Origin: Adineta vaga
Lineage: Eukaryota > Rotifera
Assembly: GCA_021613535.1 (NCBI GenBank)
Contig: CP075492.1
Location: forward strand, 8,928,001-8,992,000
DNA: 64,000 nt
Direction of reading: 5' to 3'
Shown: positions 1 through 13,686 of the stretch, in pieces
Layout: the number at the start of each line of letters is the position of its first letter
How positions within the stretch are numbered: the first letter of the stretch is position 1
Made by a program: the position numbers and the translations under genes
Notes under the pieces: generated by a model
The model's database searches: none
What the model was told of the DNA's origin: nothing
What the model saw: the letters and a program-made list of their open reading frames with translations, nothing else

Positions 1-1030
1 TATCATTAAGCACAGATACTTTCTCCTTCGTTTTCTTTCTTTCTTACAAATATAGATGTGTATGTGTGTGTGTGTGTCTACTTGACAGTTTTATTTTTAT
101 TTACCTGTTAATTTTACACAGCTTACTAATATGTAAGAGATATTATCTTGATGTGGAAAAAAACGAACATATTCGATACTCACCTTTTAATTTTCTTTTC
201 TTAAATGAATAAAGAATGTTTTCAAGGCAACAGCTGTACATTACCATTAACGCTTTCTCTCTCCCTCTCCCTCTCTCTTCTAAAGTAACAACATGAATAG
301 CTGATGTTAGATTCTCAATCTTTTCTTTTTTCCTTACATATTATATATCAATACATTCAAGTAACTAAACAAACCTGTTTTCTGTATGTCGAATGCGTTG
401 TTGACTGAGAATAATCATCATGGATAGCAGCGACGACCTCGAAATGTCCGTGTCTGTTTTACTGATAATCGTAACGATGATAGAATGAAGCAAAGAATAG
501 TAGTAGTTGTTGCCTATAAAACATGACTCATCATACATGAAATTCTAATACTGATATTATTTTATACAGTCAGAATGCTTCTCATTTGCAGAACAAGTTA
601 AACGAAAGAGGAGAAGAGAATAAGAATAAGAACGCTAAGTCAAAGAACAGCTATTTATCTAAAACAAAAGAAGAATAACATGTATGCAATACATGTTTAT
701 CAGTAGATAAGAAACAAGGTACTAATATATTAAATTCGAATGGTGTTTTTCGAAAGATATATGATATATATACGTTAATCGGTTGAAAAGCTAAAACAAA
801 GTCACTCGATAGATCTGGAATTTGAGATTAATCATTGTAATAAAATATAAACAAGAATATTCATTACATACAAATATGTGTTTTTTATTGATGCTTCTAC
901 TTTTCAATGAATTCATAAAAAGACAGACAAATCAACATTCGTATGAAAAACTGGTAATACTCAAATGAACAAACTAATGTATACAGATCGCGAGAATAAA
1001 ATAATTATATTTTCTCTTCAGTCATTCAGT
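1..1030. other. intergenic, no supported gene
   Basis: No spliced or unspliced reading frame here looks like a protein. It contains a short TG repeat near 60-78, a pyrimidine-rich CT run near 251-280 and AT-rich sequence. A short open stretch from the ATG near 420 is compositionally poor and was not called. Confidence 0.5.
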
Positions 1031-1264
1031 TCATTGATGTTGAGCTAAATGTTCATAACCTTGTCCAGTTCGCATTGGTTGACCACCTGAACCACCTGAT
1101 GAACCAAATTTTTCAATACCAGTTTCTTCATGACCACTCGATTTTGGTACATTTTGTGTACTCGCTGTTTTTGAATGTGTGTCGTCATCACCGGAAGAAG
1201 CTGGTTTACTTGTATCTAAATCTGTATTTGCTTCAGTTGAAGGTTGCGAATTTTTATCCGACAT
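1031..1264 (-). CDS. small disordered hypothetical protein
   Basis: An open frame of about 77 residues starting at the ATG at 1264 (MSDKNSQ...). An upstream in-frame ATG at 1282 would add six residues, but it follows a TTTAG acceptor-like site, so that stretch may be 5' UTR exon. The protein is rich in Ser, Thr, Gly and Asp, has no hydrophobic segment and ends in a Gly/Gln/His-rich tail. No family is recognised. Codon use looks protein-like and the composition is that of an intrinsically disordered protein. It could still be a chance frame. Confidence 0.5.
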   Translation of the reverse strand: MSDKNSQPSTEANTDLDTSKPASSGDDDTHSKTASTQNVPKSSGHEETGIEKFGSSGGSGGQPMRTGQGYEHLAQHQ

Positions 1265-1604
1265 TATTCGTTTTCTTTTCAATTTCTAAATAAGTAATTT
1301 GATAAAATGAATTACGAAGTAAATCAAGATACTTTTACTTTTACTTTTACGTCTTAATCTATTATCCAATACAATAACTGGTACTTGGTAGCCTCCTCTT
1401 TACGTACCAACACAAGGGCGACAGTAACCAATCACAAAACAATCAACAGCTGTGATGATGATGATGATGATGATCTTTTTACAAGTAATCAAAACGTATA
1501 TTTTGAGTAGATAGATAGGTTTCATATTTATTCTACATATGAAAACTAGTAGTTTGTACATTGCTTTTTTTCTCAATAATGTATACAAAAAAAAACGAAA
1601 GAAA
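1265..1604. other. gap between small ORF and transporter
   Basis: Contains a short GAT/ATC trinucleotide run near 1452-1472 and otherwise AT-rich sequence. Presumed 5' flank of the small ORF and 3' flank of the CRT-like gene. No gene seen. Confidence 0.5.
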
Positions 1605-2828
1605 CTACCAAAACAATTCTACTGGATGTTCATCAACATAAACATCTTCGTCTTCATGTTTTCTATCGCTTCCTCCACCTCGATAGAAAAACATCCCAAT
1701 TAAAATAATTGGCAGAGCACCAATACTAAAACCAATATCCCAAGCATCCATTGCTCCAACACCAGCCCATTTATTAATTGATGGAAAAATAAACCAAAAT
1801 GATGTTGCTAATAATGGAGAAATCGACGATAATATTGACAGCCAATTAGCAGAGACATGATCTGTTAGAAATGTGCCAGTTATGTATGTTGCTAAATATG
1901 ATACAATAAATAAAACTCCTGTAGCTCCAGCATAAATACAACGACCACCACTGAGACTACTATCATTGAAAAAACATTTGAATCCATTCGAAAATGAACT
2001 CCAAAATGAACCAATATCTTTCGATGTACCAAAACCTGGCACTAAATCAAGTGCAAAACATAATGCTATTGTACCAAATTGAAATGTAGATTCAATTGCT
2101 TGAAAATACATAACTGAAAATCGAGTAATTTTCTCTTGATTTTCTCGTGCTTGTTGAGTAAATTTGATTTGTAATTGTTCTTGAATAATATTCATTAATG
2201 CACCAGGTACACAACCTAATATGAATATAAATGGCCAATACCAGCCATCTTTCAATTCCGTTTGTGCCGTTCCATCATGCATACGTTTAAATGTTGGAAT
2301 TAAACTAAATGCAACACCGACAAGAACGAGACAGACACTTAAAATATGTCGCCAATGATATTTTTTTGGAAGAAGAATTTTCGAAAAAATAAATGTAAAT
2401 GGAATGATTGATTGAACAAGAATGGATGATAGTGCTGGTGGAACACGACTACCATGAGAACTGAATACAATTAGAAAACCATTTGCTGCATCAAAAACAC
2501 CAACTAAAAGCATATATTTTATCCATCGAAGTGATAACATAGACGGAGTTATTTGTCCTTTATAATAAAACCATACTGCCATAATAGAGAAGATGATTGT
2601 AAACGAAAGTGAACAAAAGAAAAGAACAAAATAAACTCCTGTAAGTCCATTGAAACTGCCAAGAAATAAAACTAAACCAATTGATTGACCACTAGCAAAT
2701 AGAACATTGAGAATGGACAACAAAATAGCGACGACAGTAAATCTTATGAACCATTTACGGCCAATTGTAAAACCTGGATGTGTTTGTTTTTTAGCAGACA
2801 GAAGAAGAGTACGTTCGTCGTTAATCAT
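1605..2828 (-). CDS. CRT-like transporter (drug/metabolite transporter superfamily)
   Basis: A 407-residue multi-pass membrane protein with about ten hydrophobic segments, beginning after a roughly 25-residue cytosolic N-terminus. It resembles the chloroquine-resistance-transporter-like branch of the DMT superfamily. The most telling stretch is near residues 130-152: a Gly-Ser-Arg-Val-Pro-Pro turn, then a helix containing ILVQSIIPFTFIFSK, as in CRT-like proteins. Members sit in endosomal, vacuolar or lysosomal membranes and move amino acids, peptides or thiols; the substrate here cannot be told. The gene has no intron, unlike almost every neighbour. The tail is acidic and charged. A different EamA/SLC35-type carrier is the main alternative. 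Confidence 0.75.
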   Translation of the reverse strand: MINDERTLLLSAKKQTHPGFTIGRKWFIRFTVVAILLSILNVLFASGQSIGLVLFLGSFNGLTGVYFVLFFCSLSFTIIFSIMAVWFYYKGQITPSMLSLRWIKYMLLVGVFDAANGFLIVFSSHGSRVPPALSSILVQSIIPFTFIFSKILLPKKYHWRHILSVCLVLVGVAFSLIPTFKRMHDGTAQTELKDGWYWPFIFILGCVPGALMNIIQEQLQIKFTQQARENQEKITRFSVMYFQAIESTFQFGTIALCFALDLVPGFGTSKDIGSFWSSFSNGFKCFFNDSSLSGGRCIYAGATGVLFIVSYLATYITGTFLTDHVSANWLSILSSISPLLATSFWFIFPSINKWAGVGAMDAWDIGFSIGALPIILIGMFFYRGGGSDRKHEDEDVYVDEHPVELFW

Positions 2829-3330
2829 TTTTTAATAATGAAAATTTACACTGAATTCCACTATTTATTCAACAAAATATTGTCAAGTCATAGCGAGATT
2901 TTATCAGATCTATCACTTTCGACACTTCATGACATCAAACGAAATTTTTGTTTAGTCATAATGATACTAGTTAAATTTCATTTTGTTTGTGTCCTATATC
3001 GTTTTATCTACCTGTTGATTTATTTTTAGATTTTAGATCGAAACAGGTGCAATGTTGACAGATCATAGTGCGTCAGAATGGTAAGAAAGACAGTGAAAAC
3101 AATCTAAGTAAGAAATTTATCTATATAAGAAAGGAGATGCAAACAAATAAAATTTCTAGTTTTATTCTTTAGTCTTGATTAAATATGTCAAGAATGATAA
3201 GCTGCTTAAACATCACCTGAATGACAGTTAAAATAAAAACAATAACAAAAAACAAAAAACAAAAATAATATGCACAATGATCACTGTACATTGATATCGT
3301 ACTGCTGGAGTAATGTAAATTAATAAACAT
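2829..3330. other. gap between RtcB 3' end and transporter start
   Basis: About 500 bp, the 5' side of the transporter and 3' side of RtcB. AT-rich. It has an A/C-rich run near 3236-3265 and no convincing gene. Confidence 0.5.
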
Positions 3331-5373
<2,043 letters not shown>

Positions 5374-5660
5374 GATGGATTAATTTCAAAAGAAAAATTC
5401 GTCTCTAAAAAACGAACGTAAGCAATCTTGTGAAAGAAATGAATATAACACTCAACATCATCCATAGTTTTTTTTCTAACGACTACAAACGACCAATTCT
5501 AAGACATCAGTACGAAAGAGTGCGCTAGTTTGTTATTTTTCTTAATGTCGAATTTGTCGTGTGTATCGGTAAGATTTATATAATTTAATACTGAAATAAA
5601 ACTGTTATTTATTATCAACGATTGCAAGAGAGAAAAAAGAAATTCTAAAAAGTAACAAGA

Positions 5661-7953
5661 CTAAGATATTCTATGTGAGTAAGAAAGTTGAATTGAATTT
5701 ATGAATGGTTGTTGTTGTATAATTAAATCATCTTGTTGTAGATTATGTTTCATAAATAAATTCGTTCTATTACAATTATTTAACATACAATAGAATGCTG
5801 ATATTAATTCATTTTTTTCTATAGAAAGAAGATTTTTATCCATTAGATTAACACATAAGGATGAAAATGTTATTGGTAATGTTGTTGATGATTTCGTACA
5901 TTCAATTTTGTATTCATCGATTAATTGATATTGAAGTTTTTTTGTATCAATTTTTGCAAAATTTCGATCACATTCGATACGATCATAATGTACTGGACGA
6001 ATAAAATCATAGTCAAGAGGATGACCATCATCATAATTTGGAATATCATGTTCATCATAGATTGGATCTTCATTAGAACTATCCCATAGATTTTGTGTTT
6101 TATCATCAAAAATCCATTCCGAAAAATTATTTGAACGTTTAAGATCCAGTAATGGACATGATCGACCTGTTAATCTTAATTGATTTGTATGCTTTGGAAT
6201 AGTTAGAAGAATCGTTTGTTGTTTTCGTTTTTTAATTATTGATTTGCTCAATGAATTAAGACTCATAATATCAGTTAACGATCGTTTACCTTCCAAATTG
6301 AAGAAGTTTAATTTAAAATTTCGTATCGATTTGTATGATGAATGTGAATGTACATTTGCCAAACGATTTTGTATGGTTGATGTATTTTCACGAATTGGAA
6401 ATGATGCTTTAATAATATCGGGAAGAAGATTCGTATACTTCCAAACATATGGTCCAGCAAATAATTTCAATTTAGTTGCATCGAAATAAGTGTAATCAGA
6501 TAGATCAGTCTATAGAAAAGAATGTATTCTTTCGAATTTGTCAAAGAAAATCAAACAAACTTTTTCACGAAGTAAATTTGGTGCATGATCTACGAACGAC
6601 ATTTTATTCGGTAATAATGTTATATCCATTGATGGCATTGTTATTGGACACGTCTAAATGATACTTCACAATATCGATCAATTATCGAAAGAAAAGTTTA
6701 TTTATTTACATAGGTAGATTGTAATTCTTGACCATAAAAACTAGTTGGTTCATCACGTAAATCACTGAGGAGAAGGTTATGATCATCTTCCATATTTATA
6801 CTATCAACTATTGAACATTCATCTATAGTTTCAATATAAGATACAGTTGGTTCTTCATTAAATGTAAAATCTCTCAATATTTGAGATCCTATGCATGAAA
6901 AATGTTCTATTCATTTATCATTCAAATACAATTGGCTACTTACCAAGAATATGATTTTCTTCTTCATTATCTTTAATAACTTCTCTCAATGGAAGTAAAT
7001 CACATAGAAATCGAACTGTTCCATCAAGTATATTTTCATGATCAGCATATTCCATATTCATTCGACTATTTAAATCAATAAAACCTTTAATCAATGGGAA
7101 ATCACTTGATGAATACATTGTATATGAAACCATATCAGCATAAATCGATTCGGAACCGATACCACCTGGCCATCGACACATATTCGATGGTTGTAATGGA
7201 TGAAAATCGAATTCATATGGAAGTGATATCGTTGTTAAATCTGAGACAATGTATGAATTAGATTTAGATTTAGATTGTTGAACAGATTTCTTTGTTATTT
7301 TCGAATCTTTCCGAATTAATTCATCTATGTCGTCTTCATCTAGAGGATGAATACTTCCACTCAATTTTTGTGTTTCATGATGTAATGCATCAACACGTAA
7401 ACTGTAAATTTTCGCACTAGAAACAGAATGAAAGAAAAATTGATCAGTATTGTTTATATAAAGTATCTTGTTGTTTTTTTTATAACCTTGTATCAATAAG
7501 AGATCCAACTTTAACAAAATTTGGTTCATGATGATTTTCATGAGAATTGATTCTATCATCGAATGCAATGAGATTTAAAACTTCAGGTAATCGTTCGACT
7601 AATGGAATTTGAAAAGCATTTTTTATGTTAATCTTATTTTTAGCTGCTAATTCAATGGATTTTTCATAGAGAGCAATTAGTTGTTTAGGTGTAGAAAGAT
7701 GTTCATCAATACCACTATCAATACTAATCGAATTATTGAATGATAGACATGATTGTCGTCGATCACAAGATGATGTTTCATCGTCCGATAAGAAATGATT
7801 CGTAGTTAATGAATGTCGATCAATTAATGAACTAAATATCACGAAATTTACTTTTTACAAAACAAAAAAAAATAACGAAGAAAATAATGATTACCGTCGA
7901 GGGATGGGTAAACATGTCTCATCATCGTCATCGTCGTCGTCGTCACAGATCAT
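5661..7953 (-). CDS. condensin complex subunit 2 (barren/CAP-H kleisin)
   Basis: Kleisin subunit bridging the SMC2 and SMC4 heads in condensin I, for mitotic chromosome compaction. Exons: 7895-7953, 7487-7831, 6944-7416, 6710-6888, 6561-6653, 5661-6509; phases close to 665 residues. Supporting blocks: an N-terminal NAFQIPLVERLPEVLNLI helix; a KIYSLRVDALHHET segment that matches the conserved KIYxxRVDxxHxE block of CAP-H; the central DYTYFDATKLKLFAGPYVW block, equivalent to the YSYFS...WAGPxHW motif; and a C-terminal winged-helix-like region (PITFSSLCVNL, then LLSIEKNELISAFYCML). Odd points: the N-terminus is a run of eight Asp, and the acidic linkers are shorter than in vertebrate CAP-H (about 740 residues). 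Start is the only ATG upstream with a matching splice phase. Confidence 0.87.
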
Positions 7954-9457
7954 TTTCTTTCTGAATCATAGCTGTCTTTTTTTTTATCATTCTATGAAAA
8001 TAAAATACAGCGCTATCTTCAATGTTAATTTAAACTAACTTCGATAAATGGATTATTCATTCGTTCTTTGATATAACTATCGCACTATGTCACTATTTGT
8101 TTCTATAAAGAAAAACAATGTCTATCATCTGCTCTACTTTATGGTCCCAGATTCTTTCCTACAACTTCTTCCTATTTAAAGACCAATAAAATAAACACTT
8201 ATGTTGTATTCTAGTGACTACATAGTAGATTCCTGTGGATTCGATTTTTTTATTCCGAAATCCAAATATTTCTACGAGAAAACATTCAATTAGTATATGT
8301 AAAGATGCTTTGATGTTGTGCATTTTCAAATATAGTTAACAGCATTTTTTTTGTTGTTCAAAACTGTGAAGCTTGTCAATTCTTCTTCAAACAAAACTGT
8401 AAGAGATAGAAATTTTCTCCTATTGGATAAAACGTTGTTCTTTTTATTCATTGGTGCAAATAAATTAAACAGTATTTATTTTTCATTGCATATTTGAATA
8501 ACAATCTTTTCTCTTTCTCCTTCTCTCTCTCACTCTCTTCTCTTCTCTTCTTATGCACTCTATTAGCTGCTCAGAAAAGCACATAGTCAATTACGCGTTC
8601 ATATCGTTTTATTGACAAGACATTCGATAATCTTCTTCTACTGTGTATTTCTTTATTTTACAAAGCAATTCAATAAGATGTGTAAGTATAAAAGTTTGCT
8701 TATATTTCTATATCATATCCTACAGATAGATCAATGATTTTCTTTTTTCTTGAGAAGAATAGCGATCATTTGAATTAGAACCGTATCATATATTCTTCAA
8801 TGTTTCATTTTGACTAAATCTTATCTGATGATCCGCGTATTTATCGAAAATATCACATCATAAAGAATGGTGGTGAATTTCGCACGACGAAAGAAATATC
8901 TTATCACACGAAAGCATATAAGTGTTGTTCTATTTTGTCAAAAGCATTAAGAAAAACATGTCTGCGACGTTTGCTGTATGTATACATATCGATAATTGTT
9001 ATTACATTCCGCATTTGAAAAAAAGTGACATAATTGTTGTTGAAAGATCGTATTAAGACACCGATACATACGAAAGGATCATCTTCACTTGACTTTTTTT
9101 GTTTTCTCATTTTAATGGATCAAAAACAGAGATGTGTTCACGATTATCAGCTTGCTCAAAACGATGAGCTTGAAATAGTTGATGTCAGATTTAATATGAT
9201 GATGTAATTCAAAGAAATAAAAGCTGTGAAATGATGCGGTATCTTAAAAGTAAATTAGAAATGATCAGCAGGTGTTATTTATGTAATAGAAAATTTGTCA
9301 CCTTGTGAGAACATAATCGAATGATGACAATAAGGTTTGTGCCACTTCAATTAGGTCAATTAAGAATATTTGCTATCGACATTTATCCTGCTAGTTTTAT
9401 TCAGAGATCAACATATTTCTTACATTCTATTGAAATTTAGATAACGTAACGTCTTTA
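7954..9457. other. divergent intergenic region, barren/NR2E receptor
   Basis: About 1.5 kb between divergent genes, so it should hold both promoters. AT-rich with a CT-rich tract near 8513-8550. Short open frames here (for example near 8904-9110 minus) have no family resemblance. Nothing else supported. Confidence 0.5.
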
Positions 9458-11071
9458 ATGTCAACATCTCCATCAACGAGTCATCGTCGACATGTATCTA
9501 TTTGTTCGGTATGTGGCGATAAAGCAAGTGGAAAACATTATGGAGTGATGAGTTGTGATGGTTGTCGTGGATTTTTTAAACGAAGTGTTCGGTAATTTAT
9601 TTGTATGTATAGAAATTTGTATGTCTCTTTTTATTTTGTTAGACGAAAAATTGAATATAAATGTAAAGGTGATTCAACTTGTCAAGTCGATGTCAATCGA
9701 CGAAATCAATGTCAAGCATGTCGATTTCAACGTTGTTTGGCAATGAAAATGAAACCTAGTGGTGAGAATTATTGACATCTGTATGAATGAATCGATGTAG
9801 AGTTATTTACTCATCATCATACTTAAGCAGAAAAAAGCTTTTTTTTGTTGAAGTATATTTAATAGTAATCAAAAACGTGCTTCTATTCTAGCTGTCCAAA
9901 ATGAACGAGCACCACGTCATGGAAATAAACGAACATTGCCTGTTTCTACAATCGCTCCGCCTTCTTCTCGTTCTTTTCCATTTCCTCGAATGCAGTGTTG
10001 GACACCACCAACATCTGCAGGGTATGTAAGTGAGTCACCACAAGTGACCATGCCATTTGGCTTTCGAAATTTACCCATGAATAAGTAAGTAAACTTTATT
10101 TTTGTTGTTGTTGTTGTTGTGATTATTGGATATCGGTAAGAATGTATTTCTATTAAAAAATTTGTTTATTATCAAGAATAAATCAACTAATTCATCTTTC
10201 TATCTATATAGTACTTCATCACCTATATGGTCTCGTATGATATTTCAACGACAACAATTACATTCATCTTTAAATTCAACACAACAAACCATTTCCGATT
10301 CTTCACATACAGATGAAACACACTCATCACTTGGTATAGTCTTTTAATTGAATTAAAACGATTAAAGATCGTGATCTTTTTTTAGATATATCCAATGAAG
10401 AAATTATCTGTGAAACTGCTTCTTTTATTTTACTTGAATCAATTCGATGGTTATATTCTGTACCTTCATTCAAAGATCTAAAAGAATCGGATCAATTTTC
10501 TTTGATTGAACAATCTTGGTCAATACTTTTTCTTCTAACATCCGCCGAAATGAAGAAATTTATTGATCAAAGTAAGTAGACAAACACATCATTTTTTAGT
10601 TTTATTATATATGTACGTATGTTTTACTATTCCAGATGAAATTGATTCATTCGATGATGATAATCAATATCTATTATTTCAATCTATAATTAAAGATTTA
10701 ATATCACATTCAATTGATCAAACAGAATATGCATTATTAAAATTATTCATTGTTTTTAATTCTCGTAAGTGTACAGATTTGTTTTGATATAAATATAAAT
10801 GAAATCTTTATCTATAGCGATAAATGAAGACTTACATGATCAATTGGCTATTGATAAATATCGAAAAGATGCTCTAATTATGTTAAATGAATACAATAGA
10901 AATTCGAAATATCGACGTTTAGCTGAACTTCTCTCGATTTTATCAAAAATTCAAGAAATCATGCCAACAATTTCCTTGGAGAAAATCTTCTTTCGACATT
11001 TAATTCATCGAATATCCATGCAGAACTTATTGCATAATATTATTCAACATCTTCCAACACTATGTCGTTGA
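9458..11071 (+). CDS. nuclear receptor, NR2E (tailless/PNR/HR83)-like
   Basis: Ligand-type transcription factor, 378 residues. Exons: 9458-9591, 9643-9761, 9892-10084, 10212-10333, 10386-10571, 10636-10764, 10818-11071; phases close. The two-zinc-finger DNA-binding domain is near residues 10-85: [21 protein letters not shown]-box CDGCRG, then [12 protein letters not shown] in finger 2. The extension after it (AVQNERAPR) is characteristic of the NR2E group. A shortened proline/serine hinge leads to a ligand-binding domain with [20 protein letters not shown] and a [10 protein letters not shown] block that matches the conserved LBD signature. The P-box differs from the CNGCSG of PNR; HR83-type receptors are the nearest class I can name. 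Role inferred: neural or developmental repression. AATAAA lies at 11164-11169. Confidence 0.9.
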
Positions 11072-11618
11072 AGAACAACCATCGATATGGAGACTTTTCA
11101 TGCATGATACTATTTTTTTTAAAAATGAAGTCCGAATTGTACCATTTATTTTTGCTTTTGTCAAATAAATTCTCTTGCATTCTGTTTATATAAAAACACG
11201 GGCCTTTTTTATTTTTCAACTATGCTTTGAGTAAATGTACAGATAATTAATACGGAGTATTGAGTTTACTTTTTTACTTCTTTCTATAATTATTTGATTT
11301 ACATGGGTTGATAAAATTCAATTTATTTTATTATTGATCAATGGAAATTTCGAATGAAACAATATAATCTTATATTCAATAATTAATTGAATAATCATAT
11401 AGAAGACATTGTTTTATATAGATCATTCTGTTTATTGAAAGTTACTTAATTGCCTAGAAGAAAAAAGTACAACAACTATGGCCTATTTTTTTGTACGAAA
11501 ATCAAAGTCTTCATGTCATAATTGAATCGTCACGAGAGAAAAAGAAACTTCTTTCTTTTCAGCCTTACATATATATATATATATGTCTGTACACTCATTC
11601 ACAATCAAATGGAGAAAA
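11072..11618. other. 3' end of NR2E gene and upstream region of membrane protein
   Basis: Holds the polyadenylation signal at 11164-11169 and an (AT)n run near 11571-11584 just before the next gene. No coding sequence supported. Confidence 0.5.
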
Positions 11619-13686
11619 ATGAAACAACTTTTCTTAATTTTACTCTTTGTTCACTCTGTTTTGAGTAATCATTTCCGTGGAGGAATGATTAGTTGGCGAC
11701 CATTAACAAATGCAAAATCTGTAATAGGTACTAAAAGCACAATTCTTGTCGAACAAAGATATGCATGGTCTCGAAGTGCTGCACCAAGTTCATGTACAAG
11801 TACAACAATTACAACGTATGGTTTAATTGGAGAAACTGTAGTATCTGTACTAGACTGTAAATCAACATTAGCTACATGTAATAGTGTAGGATATTCGGAT
11901 ATATCTACATTTGTTCCTTGTACTGATTATAATACAATGTTGGGGATGTCTTTTGGTCATAGTGTGACAGCAGTGAATCTAACTGTTAAAACAACAGGTG
12001 TTGTTATTGGATATGTAGTTACGGGTGCATGGCTTACATTACAATTGGGTAGTGGTGGTTGGAGTATGATGACATATATTAATATGCAACCACGTTCAGA
12101 TAATCAATTAATCAATAGTTCACCTACATCAAATTTACCACCAATTGTTTATGTACCTGCTAGTTCAAATCAAACAATCGAAATTGATATTCCCATGAGT
12201 GATGCTGATGGTGATGATGTGGAATGTCGTTTTGCAAAAGCCTCAAATAATCTAGGTGGAGTAAATGTGAATGAATGTTTAGATGTTTGTAAATCACAAG
12301 CATTACCTGCATCAACACAGCTAATAACTGGTAATAATACATGTAAACTTATTGTTAAATTACCGTCGATTGGTTATTATGCAGTTGCTATTCAAATTGA
12401 AGATTTTCTTGTTAATACATCAACATTATTGAGTTCTGTTCCTTTACAATTTCTTATTCTTACTTACGATGCATCAAATCCGACGTCAACTTGTACAATC
12501 AAACCTATTATAACAAGTATTCCACCTGATTTCCCAGCACCAGATGGTACAATTACTATTCAAGTCGGTGTTCTCTATCGAGCAATGGTCATTGCAGAAA
12601 TTGGTTGTGAAAATGATACAGATACAAGTATTACAAATTTTATAACAACTAGTCCACCAGGAATGTTAAAAACTAATCTTCCATTCAGTCTTGGATCGGC
12701 TGGATACGCAGTTAATCTTACATGGACGCCAACTATTGATCAACTTGGTCAAACATATACATTTTGCGCTACAGCTGTTGATGGTAATTATTATTCCTCG
12801 GATCAATATTGTTTTAATATCTATGTTGGGCCGAAAACTACGACAACAACGACGACTACATCGACATCGACACTTCCACATCCAGCACAACATCATCTAC
12901 TTCCACTTCAACAACTTCTACTACTACTACTACTACAACGTCAGCAACAACAACTACAACTTCATCAACAACTACAACTAGTAATTTTATTCATGTGGTT
13001 CTCTAGAAAATCATTTTTCGTTTGTTTCTTCTAGCAACAACAACTCCACCTTACAATCCTATTTCATTAGGTCTTGGTTTAGGTCTTGGCCTTGGATTAC
13101 CTCTCTTACTTTTACTTGGCCTTCTAGCATTAACTTATCTATGCCGATGGTGTCCAAGTCCTTTACGGTCAGTTACATATATATCTTTCATTAAAAAAAT
13201 ATTTCCTACAAATCTTTGATCTAGTTCACTGATTCGATATCGATATGGAGATCGCGAAGATATGTATTGTTTAAATTGTAGACGATCTGTTCATTTTAAA
13301 GATCCTAGTGAATCAAATGATTTAAAATGTCCAACTTCAGACGGCACACATCGATACAAACAATTATATTTAAACAATAATGAAAAATCAATACCAAGTC
13401 AATATCATGAACTATATGTAAAACCAAATGCTTCTCAATCATCAAATCGACCGACTACCGCTTTTTCTGATAGTGAATCTTTCTTGTTAAATGATTCATT
13501 TTTTTCAAGATCAACAACTTCATTGAGTGGCACGAAAACCACAACGTCATATCCTTACTTTCACCTTCGATAAGCAGTCTTCCTGCAGTAGATAGTTCCA
13601 GTGAATTACTTCCTGCACCATCACGAATATCGCACAATTCGTCTATATTAGTAGATGCTTATTCAAAACAAATTCAACAAATATGA
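11619..13686 (+). CDS. secreted/type-I membrane protein with Thr-rich stalk, two frame breaks
   Basis: The start at 11619 (MKQLFLILLFVHSVLS) gives a signal peptide; an upstream ATG at 11583 would spoil it. The mature N-terminus begins NHFRGGMISWRP, followed by about 400 residues rich in Asn, Thr, Ser and paired Cys. One stretch (PMSDADGDDVECRFA) recalls cadherin-like or Ig-like repeats. After residue ~415 comes a Thr/Ser mucin-like stalk, an exon from 13035 with a Gly-Leu transmembrane helix (about 13062-13140), then a cytosolic tail from 13225. Two frame changes are needed: one in the ACA/ACT repeat between about 12838 and 12872, and one near 13545-13575, after which SPSISSLPAVDSSSELLPAP runs to a stop at 13684-13686. 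Introns 12971-13034 and about 13169-13224 are canonical. Function unknown. This may be a recent pseudogene or carry sequence errors. Confidence 0.65.

Noticed and set aside
5921-6109. Open frame overlapping the last barren exon
   Set aside because: Shadow frame; the other frame carries the conserved kleisin sequence.
8513-8550. CT-rich runs resembling a regulatory GAGA element (also near 33100 and 57515)
   Set aside because: Common simple repeats throughout the window; no evidence for function.
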